A stretch of 64,000 nt of DNA from Candidatus Methylopumilus universalis (GCA_945883335.1 CAMCXI010000005.1:62001-126000), one strand, 5' to 3'. Positions 18,948 to 27,541 are shown, numbered from the stretch's first letter. Notes: generated by a model not told the origin, from the letters alone. Numbers and translations: made by a program.

Positions 18948-20459
18948 ATGAAAAACGACTACTTAGAAAAAATTCGTGCAGCACTCGTCTATGACGTGGC
19001 TAAAAAAACACCACTCGAATATCAGCCGATTTTGTCGGCACGCCTCGATAATCGCGTTTTACTTAAACGTGAAGACATGCAACCCGTGTTTTCTTTTAAG
19101 ATTCGCGGTGCCTACAACAAAATGGCGCATCTTTCTAAAGAAGCACTTACTCATGGTGTGATTGCAGCCTCTGCTGGCAACCATGCGCAAGGCGTTGCAC
19201 TGTCTGCACAAAAGCTAGGCTGCCGAGCAGTCATTGTCATGCCAACAACAACCCCGCTCATTAAAATCAATGCTGTTAAAAGTCGCGGCGCCGAGGTTGT
19301 GCTCTTTGGTGATTCCTATTCAGACGCTTATTTGCATGCTTTAAAACTAGAGCAGTCCGAAGGCCTGGCTTTTGTTCACCCATACGACGACCCTGAAGTC
19401 ATCGCCGGTCAGGGCACGATTGCGATGGAGATTCTTAATGAGCATCCAGAGCCTATCGAAGCGATATTCTGCTGTGTGGGTGGTGGTGGCTTGCTTGCCG
19501 GCGTTGCCGCCTATGTAAAAGCGTTGCGCCCAGAAATTAAAGTGATTGGCGTTGAAGCAAGCGACGCTGACGCCATGACGCGGTCGTTAAAAGCAGGCAA
19601 ACGCGTCATGCTAGACCAAGTCGGCTTGTTTGCTGATGGCGCGGCAGTCAAGCAAGTGGGCGAACATACTTTTAAGCTTTGCCAAGCCTATGTCGATGAA
19701 ATGATTTTGGTCGATAACGATGCGATTTGTGCTGCGATTAAAGATGTATTTGAAGATACCCGCTCTATTTTAGAGCCAGCTGGTGCACTTGGTGTTGCTG
19801 GCATGAAAGAATACATCAAACGTAATAATTTGCACGGCAAAACCATGGTAGGCATTGCCTCTGGCGCCAATATGAATTTTGACCGTTTGCGATTTGTAGC
19901 AGAGCGTGCGGAGATTGGCGAAAAACGTGAAGCTGTATTAGCGGTCACTATCCCTGAAAAACCAGGCTCATTCAAAAAATTCTGCCGCTTACTAAGCGGT
20001 CGCAGCATTACAGAATTTAATTATCGTTATTCAGATCCAAAATCAGCCCATATTTTTGTCGGCATTGCGATTAATGACAACAAAGCACCAAGCGAATTAG
20101 TTGAAATGCTCAAGTCCAACGACTTGCCTGCACTAGACCTGAGCGATAACGAAGTCGCAAAGTTACATTTACGGCACTTAGTTGGCGGCCATGCCCCACA
20201 AGCAACCAATGAGGTGATCTATCGTTTCGAGTTTCCTGAGAAGCCTGGCGCACTTATGAACTTCCTCGACACCATGGGTCACGATTGGAATATCAGCTTA
20301 TTTCATTATCGCAACCATGGTGCAGATTACGGCCGGGTATTGGTTGGCATGCAGGTGCCTCCTAGCGACCGAACGGCGTTCAAAACATTCTTAGATCAGT
20401 TAGGTTATCCATATTGGGATGAGAGCGACAACCCGGCTTATAAACTATTTTTGGGATAA
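18948..20459 (+). CDS. ilvA: biosynthetic threonine ammonia-lyase
   Basis: A 503-residue PLP enzyme that converts threonine to 2-oxobutanoate, the first step of isoleucine synthesis. The PLP lysine is in PVFSFKIRGAYNKM and the phosphate loop is VGGGGLLAGVAAY. The C-terminal ~170 residues hold two ACT-like regulatory repeats (AVLAVTIPEKPGSFKKFCRL and YRFEFPEKPGALMNFLDTM), so it is the isoleucine-inhibited biosynthetic form, not the short catabolic one. Length fits E. coli IlvA (514 aa). Monocistronic as far as can be seen. Confidence 0.97.
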   Translation: MKNDYLEKIRAALVYDVAKKTPLEYQPILSARLDNRVLLKREDMQPVFSFKIRGAYNKMAHLSKEALTHGVIAASAGNHAQGVALSAQKLGCRAVIVMPTTTPLIKINAVKSRGAEVVLFGDSYSDAYLHALKLEQSEGLAFVHPYDDPEVIAGQGTIAMEILNEHPEPIEAIFCCVGGGGLLAGVAAYVKALRPEIKVIGVEASDADAMTRSLKAGKRVMLDQVGLFADGAAVKQVGEHTFKLCQAYVDEMILVDNDAICAAIKDVFEDTRSILEPAGALGVAGMKEYIKRNNLHGKTMVGIASGANMNFDRLRFVAERAEIGEKREAVLAVTIPEKPGSFKKFCRLLSGRSITEFNYRYSDPKSAHIFVGIAINDNKAPSELVEMLKSNDLPALDLSDNEVAKLHLRHLVGGHAPQATNEVIYRFEFPEKPGALMNFLDTMGHDWNISLFHYRNHGADYGRVLVGMQVPPSDRTAFKTFLDQLGYPYWDESDNPAYKLFLG

Positions 20460-20540
20460 ATTCCTGACTTGAAGTTTGACAGAACCTTATAACCAAGCAA
20501 CTGACTAAAATATGCACTTTTAATATTGGAAAATAAACAC

Positions 20541-21590
20541 ATGAAACAGCTTTCATTGCTTGCAGCAGCCCTGATTTTTTCAGCAACCAGCCTTTCTAGC
20601 CTTGGCGCTGAAAAGGGTAACGCTTATGTTTCAAATCAAGATGGCGGTGTGACTGTCATTAATTTGGAGAGCATGGAAGCCACTAGCAATATTGATATCC
20701 AAGCCAAAAGTCCTCGCGGCATTGCGGTGACTGCAGATGGTAAGTTCCTCATTACTGCAAACAAAGACGATAACAATATTTCAGTGATTGACCGAGCAAC
20801 TGGCCAATTAATTAAACATATCGCTGTGGGTAAAAACCCTGAGTTTGTTCGAGTTCATAAAGGGCTAGTTTTTGTTTCCACTGAGCCAAGTTCAAAAGGC
20901 GGCCCGTCACCCAAAATGGGCGAGGCAGTTAAAGAGGATGACGATGATGACAAAGCGCCAGCAATTATTGCAGTTGTTGATTTAAAAAAAGGCAAAAAGG
21001 TACGTGAAATTGTAGGTGGCCCAGAAACAGAAGGCATTGAGTTTTCAAAAGATGGTAAAAAAATCATCATCACCAATGAGGCTGACAATACCATCACCGT
21101 TCACAACTTTGCCACAGGCAAACTACTCAAAACCATCTCAACCAAAGAGTATGGCGACCGCCCACGCGGCATCAAAGTATCGCCTGATGGCAACACTTAC
21201 TTAGCTACTTTGGAGTACGGCAATAAGTTTTTGGTCTTGGACAAAAAGCTTGATGTCATCCGAACCGTTGAAACCGGCCAATCGCCTTATGGTATTGCCT
21301 TTGATCGTAAGGGCGAACGTGTTTTTGTTGCGTCTTCGAAAGAGAAAGCTTTGCAGGTTTATGATGCAAAGACGTTTGAGAAAATTAAAGACATCAGCAC
21401 GGGCAATCGCTGCTGGCACTTTAGCTTTACGCCAGATGACAAACAAATTTTACTTGCCTGCGGTAAATCTGATGCGGTAATGGTCATTGACACTGAAACA
21501 TTAGAAAAAACCAAAGAAATTGCCAATAAAGAGAAGCCTTGGGGCGTCGTTACTTATCCTAAATCAATGGGCAGTTTAGACCAGCCTTAA
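20541..21590 (+). CDS. secreted YVTN/PQQ-catabolism-associated beta-propeller protein
   Basis: A 349-residue periplasmic protein with a signal peptide (MKQLSLLAAALIFSATSLSSLGA) and repeated propeller blades of the YVTN type (RGIAVTADGKFLITANKDDNNISVID, PRGIKVSPDGNTYLATLEYG, PYGIAFDRKGERVFVASSKEKALQVYD). It resembles the beta-propeller proteins encoded with PQQ-dependent alcohol oxidation in methylotrophs. An acidic insert KEDDDDDKA around residue 135 interrupts one blade. The ATG at 20541 is chosen over an upstream TTG because it starts the signal peptide. Partner and substrate are unknown; no PQQ dehydrogenase is nearby in this window. Confidence 0.8.
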   Translation: MKQLSLLAAALIFSATSLSSLGAEKGNAYVSNQDGGVTVINLESMEATSNIDIQAKSPRGIAVTADGKFLITANKDDNNISVIDRATGQLIKHIAVGKNPEFVRVHKGLVFVSTEPSSKGGPSPKMGEAVKEDDDDDKAPAIIAVVDLKKGKKVREIVGGPETEGIEFSKDGKKIIITNEADNTITVHNFATGKLLKTISTKEYGDRPRGIKVSPDGNTYLATLEYGNKFLVLDKKLDVIRTVETGQSPYGIAFDRKGERVFVASSKEKALQVYDAKTFEKIKDISTGNRCWHFSFTPDDKQILLACGKSDAVMVIDTETLEKTKEIANKEKPWGVVTYPKSMGSLDQP

Positions 21591-21605
21591 TCCAAAGTGA
21601 TTAAC

Positions 21606-21638
21606 AAAAAGCCCTGAAAATTTTTCCAGGGCTTTTTT
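21606..21638. terminator. bidirectional terminator between propeller gene and EVE gene
   Basis: Stem AAAAAGCCCTG / CAGGGCTTTTT with a 10-base loop, between two converging genes; A-run left, T-run right. Confidence 0.9.
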
Positions 21639-21644
21639 ATTGGC

Positions 21645-22103
21645 TTAGGCAAGTAAAGCCATAATCGTTTGCCAATCTCTTGGGTCAACTGGCGTAATCG
21701 AGAGCCGATTGCCGCGCTGTAAAATTTTTAAGTTTTCTAATGCTGGATTCTCACGCATTTCTTTTAAGCTCAGCAATCTGGTCTTGCGCACCAACTTCAC
21801 ATCCACATTAAACCAACGCGGTGTTTCGGGTGTAGCTTTTGGGTCGAAGTATTTGTGGTCTTTAATAAACTGTAAGCGATCTGGATAAGCGAGTGTTGAA
21901 ACTTCTGCAAGGCCTGCAATGCCGGGATGATCACAGTTAGAGTGATAGAACAGGACACCATCGCCCACTTGCATTTGATCGCGCATAAAGTTACGTGCTT
22001 GGTAATTCCGCACACCATACCAATCCACCGATTGATTTGGAAAAGATGCTAAATCATCAATCGAAACATCGGCAGGCTCAGATTTCATCAACCAATAACG
22101 CAT
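21645..22103 (-). CDS. EVE domain-containing protein
   Basis: A 152-residue single-domain protein of the EVE (PUA-like) family, starting MRYWLMKSEPADVSIDDL and containing SVDWYGVRNYQARNFMRDQMQVGDG and the FYHSNCDHPGIAGLAEV pocket strand. EVE domains bind modified bases in RNA or DNA, related to YTH and ASCH folds. In proteobacteria the stand-alone gene is often near zapA and the 6S RNA gene, as here. The cellular role is not known. Confidence 0.92.
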   Translation of the reverse strand: MRYWLMKSEPADVSIDDLASFPNQSVDWYGVRNYQARNFMRDQMQVGDGVLFYHSNCDHPGIAGLAEVSTLAYPDRLQFIKDHKYFDPKATPETPRWFNVDVKLVRKTRLLSLKEMRENPALENLKILQRGNRLSITPVDPRDWQTIMALLA

Positions 22104-22183
22104 TATTTATTCCTCAATATTTCCTGATTATTCAAATATGCGCTTATCATAACCTGACTTAATCTTAAAAAAAGAGCAGCGCA

Positions 22184-22543
22184 ATGGTAAAAAATGTTTT
22201 GGGAACGTTATTACAAGTGTGTAGCCTAGATCCTCTTACCGGATTTACACGAACGGGATGCTGTGAAACGGGCGCTCAAGATGCCGGAAGCCATACGGTT
22301 TGCGCGCAAGTGACAGAAGAATTTTTAATTTTTTCTGCCAGCCAAGGCAATGACCTCAGCACACCTCGTCCAGAGTATGGTTTTGAAGGGCTGAAGCCAG
22401 GAGATCGATGGTGTTTGTGTGCATCCCGCTGGCATGAAGCTGCCGAGGCTGGATTTGCGCCGCCTGTTGTGCTTGAAGCAAGCCATGAGAAATGTTTAGA
22501 AAAAGTAAGCTTAGCCGACTTGAAATATCACGAACTACGCTAA
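22184..22543 (+). CDS. DUF2237 family protein
   Basis: A 119-residue protein matching DUF2237. It has conserved cysteines (DPLTGFTRTGCCETG near the start, and RWCLCASRWHEA in the second half) and the GSHTVCAQVTEEFLIFSASQGNDLSTP block. No function is established. It is divergent from the EVE gene and its 3' end lies just before the 3' end of the 6S RNA gene on the other strand. Confidence 0.88.
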   Translation: MVKNVLGTLLQVCSLDPLTGFTRTGCCETGAQDAGSHTVCAQVTEEFLIFSASQGNDLSTPRPEYGFEGLKPGDRWCLCASRWHEAAEAGFAPPVVLEASHEKCLEKVSLADLKYHELR

Positions 22544-22550
22544 AAATAAG

Positions 22551-22735
22551 GGTTCCCCACCGCATGTAGCCTAGGCTAGCATCCTGAACCAAAAAGGCTC
22601 AAGTGGTAACCATCTAAAGCGCATTAGGCACAACCGCAGTGGATCGCGCTCACAGCAACTCGAATAACGGAGACCTATGCTAGAAACTAGTTCAAGGAAT
22701 ATATAACCTAAACCACACCGTGAGGAACAAGCGCA
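22551..22735 (-). ncRNA. ssrS: 6S RNA
   Basis: On the minus strand just downstream of zapA is an unannotated ~185-base stretch whose ends pair: 5' CCTCACGGTGTGGTTTAGG with 3' CCTAGGCTACATGCGGTGGG, the closing stem of 6S RNA. The centre holds TCCTTGAACTAGTTTCTAG and internal hairpins. zapA followed by ssrS is the conserved proteobacterial location. 6S RNA mimics an open promoter and sequesters sigma-70 RNA polymerase in stationary phase. Exact ends need mapping. Confidence 0.85.
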
Positions 22736-22767
22736 ACTGTAATACAGAAACAAACAAATAGAACAAA

Positions 22768-23073
22768 TTAAAACAAATTATTTTGCTCTGCAAGCGCGTC
22801 GTCAACTATGCGTTGCATGTGAGCGATTTTGCCTTTCATACCGCCAAAATCAACACCACCCGTTCGAGTGGTAAGCAATTCGTGCGCTAAATTAAGTGCA
22901 GCCATCATCGCAATGCGCTCAACACCAACCACCTTTCCCGCATCACGAATATCGCACATTTTTTTATCAAGATAACTCACGGCGCTCAACAAGCTGTCGC
23001 GCTCTTCAGGCGGGCATGCAATCGTAAACTCACGCCCCATGATATTGACTTCTACACCTTTAACGTCACTCAT
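22768..23073 (-). CDS. zapA: cell division protein ZapA
   Basis: A 101-residue protein that crosslinks FtsZ filaments at the division ring. The N-terminal globular head carries VEVNIMGREFTIACPPEERDSLLSAV and the C-terminal half is a coiled coil (IDDALAEQNNLF end). Length is close to E. coli ZapA (109 aa). It overlaps the upstream coiled-coil gene by 4 bases (ATGA), so the two are translationally coupled, and it is followed by the 6S RNA gene. Confidence 0.94.
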   Translation of the reverse strand: MSDVKGVEVNIMGREFTIACPPEERDSLLSAVSYLDKKMCDIRDAGKVVGVERIAMMAALNLAHELLTTRTGGVDFGGMKGKIAHMQRIVDDALAEQNNLF

Positions 23074-23270
23074 AAGAGATCCTCTGGCAAGCTATCAATA
23101 ATGTTTTCAATACGCACTTGTGCTTGCTGCATTCGCACTTTTAGCTGGCGCTCCGCTTCTTGCGCTAACCCAAGCGCACGCCTAACTTCGAGGTTATCTT
23201 CACGCAGAGATTTACACAACTGCACGAGTTGTGAAATCTTCTCCTCTAAAGCTTTTAAATCGGCATCCAT
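23070..23270 (-). CDS. small coiled-coil protein upstream of zapA (TIGR02449/ZapB-like)
   Basis: A 66-residue, almost wholly helical protein (LEEKISQLVQLCKSLREDN through LKVRMQQAQVRIENII) with heptad leucines, ending SLPEDLL. It resembles the TIGR02449 family found directly upstream of zapA in beta- and gammaproteobacteria, and is comparable in size and shape to ZapB. Its stop codon overlaps the zapA start, which suggests a joint role at the division septum. That role is inferred. Confidence 0.85.
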   Translation of the reverse strand: MDADLKALEEKISQLVQLCKSLREDNLEVRRALGLAQEAERQLKVRMQQAQVRIENIIDSLPEDLL

Positions 23271-23407
23271 GCCAGCACTATAATTGTTAATTCCTTATCA
23301 AGTCAACTTCTAAGCGAATACTTTGAAAGCTTTACTAGACCTTGCTATCAGTTAATTTTGTAAATTAATAAACGGTGTCAATTAAAATCCAATATAATGA
23401 ACTTAAG

Positions 23408-23598
23408 TTGATAGGTGCCTGCGATGCTTTTCGGCAACAAAGGTGAAACTGGGAAATAGGTGCGTTTTATATAAAACAAATCCTATGCTGCCCCCGCAAC
23501 GGTAAGTGATTGTAGGTTTGCAACATGCCACTGAACGAGAGTTTGGGAAGGCGCAAATCGTATCCTCACAAGCCCGGAGACCGGCCTACGCAACCTAA
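23408..23598 (+). promoter_or_regulatory. cobalamin (B12) riboswitch
   Basis: Conserved blocks appear in order on the plus strand: GATAGGTGCCTGCGATGC, ACTGGGAAATAGGTGCG, the CTGCCCCCGCAACGGTAA core, ATGCCACTG, TTTGGGAAGGCG and the B12 box AAGCCCGGAGACCGGCC near 23570-23586. This is the adenosylcobalamin class riboswitch. About 155 bases separate it from btuB; within them AATGCCG near 23607 can pair with CGGCATT near 23693 before a T-rich run, a possible expression-platform terminator. Binding of B12 should turn btuB off. Confidence 0.95.
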
Positions 23599-23753
23599 GC
23601 ATGGAAATGCCGCGGGGTGACGGTTTCTGTTGTATTAAATCCTATTCGATTAATACCACGACAATCTTTTTCTCTTATCGAGTTACACACTCGGCATTTT
23701 CATTTTTGTATATTGGCGCACGGGGAAGTACGCCATGCCCAGGGAAAACTAAA

Positions 23754-25643
23754 ATGAAAAAATCAAGCATTGCAGCCATCATTGGCCTATTGTTTACTAC
23801 AACTTCTTTTGCCGCAAACAATTCTATCTATGCCGATGATGTAGTGGTAACCGCAAGCCGGTTGCCGGAAGCTAGAAACTTAGCCATTGGTGATATCTCA
23901 GTGATTAGTCAGCAAGATATCAGTCGTGCAGGGCAATCTTCCTTAGCCGAACTGCTTCAAAATCAACCAGGAGTAGAAGTTGAATCAAATGGGGGCATGG
24001 GCACACTATCAAATATTCGCCTTCGAGGCTCGAGCATTCAATCTGTTGTGATTCTAATTGATGGCATGCGCGTATCTTCTGCCGCAAATGGGTTAACTAA
24101 TCTCAGTCAAATTACGCCCGATCAAATTGACCGCATTGAAATTCTTCGGGGTTCCGCATCAAGCCTTTACGGCTCGGATGCAATTGGTGGAGTCATTCAA
24201 ATTTTTACTAAACAAGGCACTCAAGACACTAAAATTTCAGCAAGTGCGGGATACGGTTCTTATAATACAAAAAAGGCTTCTACCAATATCAGCGGCAGCA
24301 TAAATGATACAAAATTTTCTGCTGGAATTTCTTCAATCACCACGGATGGCATATCCGCACTGAGAGTAAAAAATGGTTTGGATTCTGATAGAGATAGTTA
24401 TCGCAACCTTAGTGTTAACGGAAGTTTGACACAAAGAATAGTGGACGGCCATGAGATTAGTTTGCAAGCATTCGCCAATCAGGGTCACATCAATTTAGAT
24501 GGCAGTAACTTTCCTGGCTACCAAAACAATGAACAGCAGATTTTCGCAATGTCCAGCAAAAATAAAATGGCTGATTTTTGGTCAAGTAATTTTAAAGTCG
24601 GCAAAAGCATTGATATTGCAAATGCAGTTGGCTCTTATGGCACAAGCAATACACGTTCAGAACAACAACAAATCTACTGGCAAAATGACTTAAAACTACC
24701 ACTAGGAAATTTACTTCTTGCTTACGATCGCATCGAAGATAAGATTCAATCCAATACTAATTATTCCGTAAAAAACCGGACAAACGATGGATACGTGGCA
24801 AGCTACCAACTTCACAAAGATAACCATGCCTTCAATATTTCTCTACGTGAAGATGACAACTCGCAATTCGGAAACCACAGCACAGGCAAGATAAATTACG
24901 CGATGAATTTTGCTGATTTTTGGAGAATTTCTACTAGCTACGGAACAGCCTTCCGAGCACCTACCTTCAACGACTTATACTGGCCTTTTGCAGACTATAG
25001 TTACGTGGACCCCGATTTCGGCCCATTTCATTACACCTTTCAAGGCAATCCCAACCTAAAACCAGAAACATCTCGCAACAAAGAGATTTCACTCGCATAC
25101 GATCAAGGGCATCACCGGCTATCAGCAACACTATTTGAGAACAAAACCAAAAATCTTATTGTTGGCTCACAAAACATTCCTGATGACAGCCCAATTAACA
25201 TTGGAAGTGCCTCTATTCTGGGCTTGACAATGGCTTATGAAGGTTGGTTTTCAAATACTCATCTCCGTGCGAGCGTTGACTTTCAAGACCCAAAAAATGA
25301 TGACGAATCAGGGAAAATTCTTGCTCGACGGGCAAAAGAGCACGGGGTTATTTGGATTGGGCAGACTTTGGGTGATTTAGAAATTAGCGGCGAAGTAATT
25401 GCTAGTGGAAAAAGGTTTAACGACGCAGAAAATGCGATTACGCTTAGTGGGTATAGTTTAGTCAACATGAATGCAAAGTACAAGATTGACAACAGCTGGT
25501 CATTAAACGCTCGCGTTAATAACTTGTTCGATAAATCATATACATTAGCCTCTTACGCTTCCGGTGTAACCCCCTCGTCTCCAGCATTTAATACCTACAG
25601 CACAAACCTTTTTGTAAGTATCACCTACTCACCAAATTTTTAA
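23754..25643 (+). CDS. btuB: TonB-dependent vitamin B12 receptor BtuB
   Basis: A 629-residue outer-membrane receptor. The start at the ATG at 23754 gives a signal peptide (MKKSSIAAIIGLLFTTTSFAA) with AGGGAAAAC upstream. The TonB box-like DDVVVTASR is followed by the plug (SNIRLRGSSIQSVVILIDGMRV, IEILRGSASSLYGSDAIGGVIQI) and a barrel ending VNNLFDKSYTLASYA...YSPNF. With the cobalamin riboswitch in front and cobC nearby, the substrate is almost surely a corrinoid. Length matches BtuB (about 614 aa). Periplasmic and inner-membrane BtuFCD are not in the window. Confidence 0.95.
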   Translation: MKKSSIAAIIGLLFTTTSFAANNSIYADDVVVTASRLPEARNLAIGDISVISQQDISRAGQSSLAELLQNQPGVEVESNGGMGTLSNIRLRGSSIQSVVILIDGMRVSSAANGLTNLSQITPDQIDRIEILRGSASSLYGSDAIGGVIQIFTKQGTQDTKISASAGYGSYNTKKASTNISGSINDTKFSAGISSITTDGISALRVKNGLDSDRDSYRNLSVNGSLTQRIVDGHEISLQAFANQGHINLDGSNFPGYQNNEQQIFAMSSKNKMADFWSSNFKVGKSIDIANAVGSYGTSNTRSEQQQIYWQNDLKLPLGNLLLAYDRIEDKIQSNTNYSVKNRTNDGYVASYQLHKDNHAFNISLREDDNSQFGNHSTGKINYAMNFADFWRISTSYGTAFRAPTFNDLYWPFADYSYVDPDFGPFHYTFQGNPNLKPETSRNKEISLAYDQGHHRLSATLFENKTKNLIVGSQNIPDDSPINIGSASILGLTMAYEGWFSNTHLRASVDFQDPKNDDESGKILARRAKEHGVIWIGQTLGDLEISGEVIASGKRFNDAENAITLSGYSLVNMNAKYKIDNSWSLNARVNNLFDKSYTLASYASGVTPSSPAFNTYSTNLFVSITYSPNF

Positions 25644-25650
25644 TCAACCG

Positions 25651-25685
25651 AACCCTTATCCGACAAAAACCGTCGGATAAGGGTT
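25651..25685. promoter_or_regulatory. large intercistronic hairpin after btuB
   Basis: A 14-bp perfect inverted repeat AACCCTTATCCGAC / GTCGGATAAGGGTT with a 7-base loop between btuB and the membrane gene. It is not followed by a T-run, so it may attenuate or protect the transcript rather than terminate it fully. Confidence 0.6.
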
Positions 25686-25716
25686 ACAATAACGCTAAAT
25701 ATCAATGGAGTTTGTT

Positions 25717-26277
25717 ATGTCTTCAAAAACACAAAATTCAGCACTTGCCGGAATCGCGCTCATCGCTCTAATTATAATCACTCGGAGCAGTCATTTTGGC
25801 ACTAGCTTTCTTCTTCCTGACGCTACAATAGCCGCCCTTTTATTAACTGGCATGTTGATGCAAAAAGTACGTTGGTTAGCGATCGCAATTGCAGTCGCTT
25901 TTGCTGTGGATTTTTACGCGCTAGGCTTTGCTGGCGTTGAAGATTACTGCATGTCATTGGGCTATTGGGGCTTAATCCCAACTTACGCTATCGTATGGGG
26001 TGCAGGTCGCCACATTGCTAAGCAAGAAAATCCTTTTGCTTTACAAGTTTTTGTTCCTGCCGCTTTGGTAGTTACTAGCCTAGCCTTTGTTTTATCAAAC
26101 GCGTTTTGGTATGCGTTTTCAGACAAGGTAAACAGCTTAACTATTGTGGAGTTTTCTGAGCGCGTTGCCCAGTACTTCACACCTTACCTCAGCTATACAA
26201 TGTTTTACTTAGGCGCCTCTTGGTTAGTTAAAGCGGCATTCGCAAAACTATCAGTTCACCAAAGCAAAAGCGCTTAA
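25717..26277 (+). CDS. small integral membrane protein in B12 locus (ECF S-component-like)
   Basis: A 186-residue protein with about five hydrophobic segments (near residues 10-25, 36-65, 78-92, 104-125, 150-170), in size and topology like the substrate-binding subunits of ECF vitamin transporters. It sits between btuB and cobC behind a B12 riboswitch, so a role in corrinoid or precursor passage over the inner membrane is likely; no sequence motif proves it. The ATG at 25717 is preferred over 25705 because GGAG is 6 bases upstream. Its last 4 bases overlap the cobC 3' end on the other strand. Confidence 0.65.
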   Translation: MSSKTQNSALAGIALIALIIITRSSHFGTSFLLPDATIAALLLTGMLMQKVRWLAIAIAVAFAVDFYALGFAGVEDYCMSLGYWGLIPTYAIVWGAGRHIAKQENPFALQVFVPAALVVTSLAFVLSNAFWYAFSDKVNSLTIVEFSERVAQYFTPYLSYTMFYLGASWLVKAAFAKLSVHQSKSA

Positions 26278-26852
26278 CGGTTCACAAATTCGAGTCGCGT
26301 AACCCCCGCATCAGCAACAATGTGGGTCACGCTTCCGTAATTCACTTTTACTCGCGAAGCTTCTCGCAAAGGCACATTTAGCGCCTCGGCGACTAAAGCT
26401 CTAATTACGCCAGCATGGGTAAAAATAAGTGCCTGTTTATTATTTTTATCCGTTGCCAAATCAGCCAAAAACGCCTTGGCTCTTATATGTAAATCAGCAT
26501 AAGACTCGCCATTGGGCGGCGCTTGATTAACGTGCTCATCTGACCACTCACCGACAATACCCTGCGGAATATCCCCCCAAGCCGTTAACTCCCAATCCCC
26601 AAAATTAAGCTCTAGCAAACGAGCATCTGTATGCGGTGATGAAAAATTAAAATGATCTACCGCCATTTTCGCCAACTTCGCACAGCGCTGAAGAGGACTA
26701 CTAAATACTAAGGGGTTCACCAAATGAGCAAGCTTTGGCATTAACATCGACCACTCCATATCGAAAGTCTCCGCCAGACCAACATCGGCTTGTCCGTAGC
26801 ACACAACAGAATCAACATCTGGCGTTGTATGCCGCACTAAATAAACATCCAT
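26274..26852 (-). CDS. cobC: histidine phosphatase, probable alpha-ribazole phosphatase CobC
   Basis: A 192-residue member of the histidine phosphatase superfamily. The catalytic His is in VYLVRHTTPDVDSVVCYGQADVGL, followed by VFSSPLQRCAKLA, the acid residue region LELNFGDWELTAWG and the second His in LIFTHAGVIRALV. The pattern RHT-P plus CYGQ-D matches CobC, which dephosphorylates alpha-ribazole-5'-phosphate in the lower-ligand branch of B12 assembly. The location next to btuB supports this over a generic phosphoglycerate mutase-like enzyme. It converges with the membrane gene with a 4-base overlap. Confidence 0.85.
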   Translation of the reverse strand: MDVYLVRHTTPDVDSVVCYGQADVGLAETFDMEWSMLMPKLAHLVNPLVFSSPLQRCAKLAKMAVDHFNFSSPHTDARLLELNFGDWELTAWGDIPQGIVGEWSDEHVNQAPPNGESYADLHIRAKAFLADLATDKNNKQALIFTHAGVIRALVAEALNVPLREASRVKVNYGSVTHIVADAGVTRLEFVNR

Positions 26853-27196
26853 TGAATCCTCGAATAAGCGCGTAATTTTATGCGTCGATTATTGCATATA
26901 GCAAGGATTTTCCAACAGTGGTGTCATAGTTTTACAATTTAAGGTTGTCATATTAAATCCCTCAAGTCGGCGCAAGCACACATGAGGAACCTCAAGCAGC
27001 AGAAAGCGCAGCAAGTAAATGACTTAAAGTAGAGAAGGAAAGACAGGAGCAAGAGAAAACTTCACAGAAGATACAGCAGACTAATAAGACATTGGCAGAT
27101 ATTTAAATCTTAACAAAAGTGAAATGCAGTTTAAATAATTACTAGTTAATCTTTTTCAAGTAGATTGCTTATCATTAGCATGATATCTCCTCTTTT

Positions 27197-27228
27197 TGGG
27201 CGCTGTTAATTGCAGTGCCCATTTTTTT
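27197..27228 (+). terminator. orphan intrinsic terminator, possible sRNA 3' end
   Basis: Stem TGGGCGCTG / CAGTGCCCA with loop TTAATTG and seven T's. There is no plus-strand gene upstream within 900 bases, so it may end a small RNA starting after the TTAACA and TAAATAAT elements near 27110-27140. The small RNA is inferred only. Confidence 0.65.
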
Positions 27229-27285
27229 GCTTTAATTATCTGCTGATAAGTATTTACTAAACAATTTAATTGCTAATGCAAAAAG

Positions 27286-27339
27286 TAATAGCACTAATAC
27301 CAACGGGAGCATCAGCTCCCGTTGGTATTAGTGCTATTA
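27286..27339. repeat. 54-base perfect palindromic hairpin
   Basis: Two exact 25-base arms (left arm begins TAATAGCACTAATACC, ends CGGGAGC) separated by only ATCA. It has no T-run and no neighbouring ORF. It may be a remnant of a mobile repeat, or a barrier hairpin. Confidence 0.85.
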
Positions 27340-27498
27340 AAACTACCTAACTATAAAAAGTCGTTTTAAACGACAAATTACCAATGGTTGAAAACTTTGG
27401 TTATCTGTTGCACACCCCAGCGACGGCAGAAAACAATAACATCCATGAGATTCACTAGAGATTTACGATTTTAGAGTGTCAGAATAGATTAAGTTTGC

Positions 27499-27531
27499 TA
27501 TAATGCCCGACTTTAGTGATGTGCAAACATC
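27499..27531 (+). promoter_or_regulatory. orphaned tRNA-Phe promoter and leader hairpin (left copy)
   Basis: TATAAT at 27499-27504 within GTTTGCTATAATGCC, followed by the hairpin GATGT-GCAA-ACATC (27518-27531) and then the tRNA-Phe 5' half. The right copy ahead of the intact tRNA has the same layout with compensatory changes in the stem. Confidence 0.8.
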
Positions 27532-27541
27532 AAGATATTTT

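Larger units (their letters stand above)
26853..27541. other. 689-base intergenic stretch left of the tRNA-Phe insertion
   Basis: No convincing ORF is seen. The first part (26,950-27,080) is purine-rich. It contains an intrinsic terminator (27197-27228) with no gene ahead of it, a 54-base perfect hairpin (27286-27339), a small GTCGTTT/AAACGAC hairpin (27360-27374) and, at the right end, a TATAAT promoter (27499-27504) plus leader hairpin (27518-27531) identical in layout to those in front of the intact tRNA-Phe. Confidence 0.7.

Noticed and set aside
23601-23753. A longer btuB start inside the riboswitch region
   Set aside because: The extension would lie in the expression platform and place 51 residues in front of a perfect signal peptide.
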